Source: Pyrinomonas sp040289685 (lineage in GTDB: Bacteria; Acidobacteriota; Blastocatellia; Pyrinomonadales; Pyrinomonadaceae). Taken from it: 35,753 nt of DNA. The stretch covers positions 1 to 35,753 of the forward strand of contig NZ_PSLQ01000033.1 of the NCBI RefSeq assembly GCF_040289685.1. The letters are read 5' to 3'. Below are positions 33,957-35,753 of this stretch, one piece after another. The notes below the pieces were generated by a model. That model was not told the origin of the DNA. It made no database searches and saw only the letters and a program-made list of their open reading frames with translations. How positions within the stretch are numbered: position 1 is the first letter of the stretch; every line of letters starts with the position of its first letter. A program made the translations under genes and the position numbers.

Positions 33957-35585
33957 GTGGACCAACTGATGATGACCGATCGTTCGGATGTAACGTCTAA
34001 GCGCAGCGCAAAGCTTGCAACCGCGCTCGCGCTTCTGTTGGCGATCTTCACCGGGACGGTGCCAGCGCAAACGACGCCGCGCCCGCCGCAACCTTCGACT
34101 CCGAGCGCACAGCCACCGCCGCGCCCGCCGCAACCTTCGTTGCCATTTGCTCCGACGACGACGCGGAGCATCGAAGAACTGCGCGCAGCGATCGCGCAAG
34201 TCGTCAATCAGCCGGAGCTGGCGCCCGCGCAAATTGCGGCCAAAGTCGTTTCGCTCGACACAGGGCGCACGATCTTTGAGCTCAACGCCGACAAGCTGAT
34301 GCAACCAGCTTCCAACATGAAGCTCTATACGATCGCAGCGGCGCTCGACCGCCTTGGCCCGGATTTTCGCTTCGTCACGTCCGTCTATGCCCCAATGCGT
34401 CCCGACGCGCAAGGGCGGATAAGCGGTGACCTCGTCATCTACGGGCGCGGCGATCCTTCTTTCGCCGCGCGTTTTTACAACGGCGACTACTACCGCGCCA
34501 TTGATGAACTGGCCGACAAGATCGTTGCCGCCGGCGTGCGGCGTGTTGCAGGCGATTTGGTCGGCGACGAAAGCTACTTCACCGGCATGCCGTTCGGGTC
34601 CGGTTGGGAAGTGGATGACTTACAGTGGTATTACGGCGCCGAAATCAGCGCGCTGACGGTCAACGACAACGCGCTCGACCTTTCAATCAAACCAGGAGCG
34701 CGCATCGGCGATGCGGGCACGATCACCACCGGACCGGCGACTTCGCTTCTGACGATCGTTAATCGAACGACGACCGGTCCCAAGGGGACGCGGCGCGAAC
34801 TCGCCATCTACCGTCCGCTCGGCGAGAACGTGCTCGATGTGGAAGGAACGATCCCCGCAGATGATCCCGGCTTTTCGGCAAGCGTTTCGATCTCACATCC
34901 GGCGATGTTGTTCGTCTCGATGCTTCGCGCGGCGCTCGAAAAACGCGGCGTTGAGATCCGCGGCAAAACGCGCGTCGTGGATGCGCGTTCGCCTCGCTTG
35001 ATGCCTGCGGTCTCGCTCGTTGAAATCACCAATCGGCCATCGCCGCCGCTCAGCGTCGTGGCCGCGCAGGTACTCAAGCCAAGTCAGAACCTTTACGCTG
35101 AACTGGTGCTGCGCGCGCTCGGCAACGCAACGCGTACCGATCCGAGGCAGCAGAGCGAGGAGGCTGGCATCGAAGCCGTCAAACAGTTCTTGCGCGCCGC
35201 GGGCATCGATGAGACAAGCGTGCAGATCGTCGATGGTTCAGGTCTGTCGCGCGGCAACCTGGTCACGGCGGAGGCAACGACGCGCCTTCTCATCTATATG
35301 TTTCGTCACCGGCACGCACAAGTCTTCCGCGACGCGCTTCCCATCGCAGGCGTGGACGGAACTTTGCGCAACAGAATGCGCGGTACGGCGGCAGCGGGCA
35401 ACGTGCGCGCTAAAACGGGTACGATCAACAACGCGGCGTCGTTGTCTGGCTACGTGACTACGGCGGCGGGCGAACGGTTGGTCTTTTCGCTCATCGTGAA
35501 CAATCTGCCGCGCGAAGCAGAGGCGCGCCGCATCTATTTGGATGCGGTTGCGGTTTTGCTGGCGATGTTCGCCGGAAGGTCCTGA
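33957..35585 (+). CDS. dacB: D-alanyl-D-alanine carboxypeptidase / endopeptidase (PBP4, peptidase S13)
   Basis: 542 residues from GTG at 33957 (ATGs at 33969 and 33972 are alternatives; none has a clear ribosome site). A signal peptide at about 17-37 (LATALALLLAIFTGTVPA) is followed by a Pro-rich spacer in which PRPPQPS occurs twice (about 41-61). The S13 domain has Ser119-Asn-Met-Lys122 (SxxK nucleophile), the SQN motif in LKPSQNLYAEL and KTG at 486-488 in RAKTGTINN, so it looks active. The long insert between SxxK and SxN is the usual accessory region of class C PBPs. It trims pentapeptide side chains or cuts crosslinks of peptidoglycan in the periplasm. It follows the heptose kinase by 56 bp. 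Confidence 0.95.
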   Translation: MDQLMMTDRSDVTSKRSAKLATALALLLAIFTGTVPAQTTPRPPQPSTPSAQPPPRPPQPSLPFAPTTTRSIEELRAAIAQVVNQPELAPAQIAAKVVSLDTGRTIFELNADKLMQPASNMKLYTIAAALDRLGPDFRFVTSVYAPMRPDAQGRISGDLVIYGRGDPSFAARFYNGDYYRAIDELADKIVAAGVRRVAGDLVGDESYFTGMPFGSGWEVDDLQWYYGAEISALTVNDNALDLSIKPGARIGDAGTITTGPATSLLTIVNRTTTGPKGTRRELAIYRPLGENVLDVEGTIPADDPGFSASVSISHPAMLFVSMLRAALEKRGVEIRGKTRVVDARSPRLMPAVSLVEITNRPSPPLSVVAAQVLKPSQNLYAELVLRALGNATRTDPRQQSEEAGIEAVKQFLRAAGIDETSVQIVDGSGLSRGNLVTAEATTRLLIYMFRHRHAQVFRDALPIAGVDGTLRNRMRGTAAAGNVRAKTGTINNAASLSGYVTTAAGERLVFSLIVNNLPREAEARRIYLDAVAVLLAMFAGRS

Positions 35586-35753
35586 AACGTAGTCCCTAAA
35601 CTCCATACCGCATTGCTCATAAGTAGAGTTGCGGGCGATATTCGCCGGGCATCCCTGAAGCTCCGAGCTCGCAGCGTCGCGATCACGAGCGCTTTTAGCT
35701 ATGGGCTCAATTGACTCTACGATCGCCGCTTTGCTAACCTCGATTTCGAGCGA

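Overview
The window reads as chromosome of a moderately GC-rich, Gram-negative-type bacterium. It encodes an outer-membrane polysaccharide export protein, a heptose-phosphate kinase, a heptosyltransferase-like GT9 enzyme, several lipoproteins, and many secreted enzymes with Sec signal peptides. The protein style (small His/Arg/Lys-rich exported protein, matrixin-like protease with a carboxypeptidase-regulatory domain, subtilase with GVSLGD repeats) recalls Acidobacteriota, class Blastocatellia (Pyrinomonas-like). That assignment is inference from memory; no rRNA or tRNA gene is present to fix taxonomy.

Layout. 1-3.5 kb: 7Fe ferredoxin, small membrane-anchored protein, SDR oxidoreductase (minus), Wza-type export protein, small membrane protein. 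3.9-7.1 kb: NtrB-like sensor kinase followed by an NtrC-like sigma-54 activator. 7.3-9.4 kb (minus): two small exported proteins and a DUF1003 membrane protein broken by a 4-bp tandem duplication; the 459-bp gap between them carries strong palindromes. 9.5-14.1 kb: a secreted metzincin protease (plus) convergent with a large secreted subtilase (minus). The subtilase C-terminus is built from 11 hexapeptides, a linker, 16 exact nonapeptides and 11 more hexapeptides, followed by a good intrinsic terminator. 14.1-14.9 kb: non-coding, with a nested stem and a possible pseudoknot resembling an orphan HEARO/omega RNA (the RNA of IscB elements) but no nuclease gene. 14.9-18.8 kb (minus): a likely transcription unit of a GT-C membrane protein, two lipoproteins, methylglyoxal synthase and a cysteine-poor thioredoxin-fold protein.

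One lipoprotein in that unit is a rhodanese whose catalytic cysteine position is an in-frame TGA. The domain continues in frame for 44 codons, and a bacterial SECIS-like hairpin lies at the right distance, so it is a strong candidate selenoprotein. This is the most interesting observation in the window.

19-25 kb: esterase, metallo-beta-lactamase-fold hydrolase, uvrC, divergent PfkB kinase, SRPBCC membrane protein. 25.4-31.3 kb (plus): secreted amidohydrolase, GH31 glycosidase, cytochrome P450. 31.5-35.6 kb (plus): Trm112-like protein, GT9 glycosyltransferase, HldE-type heptose kinase and PBP4-type D-Ala-D-Ala carboxypeptidase, which together form an envelope-building group.
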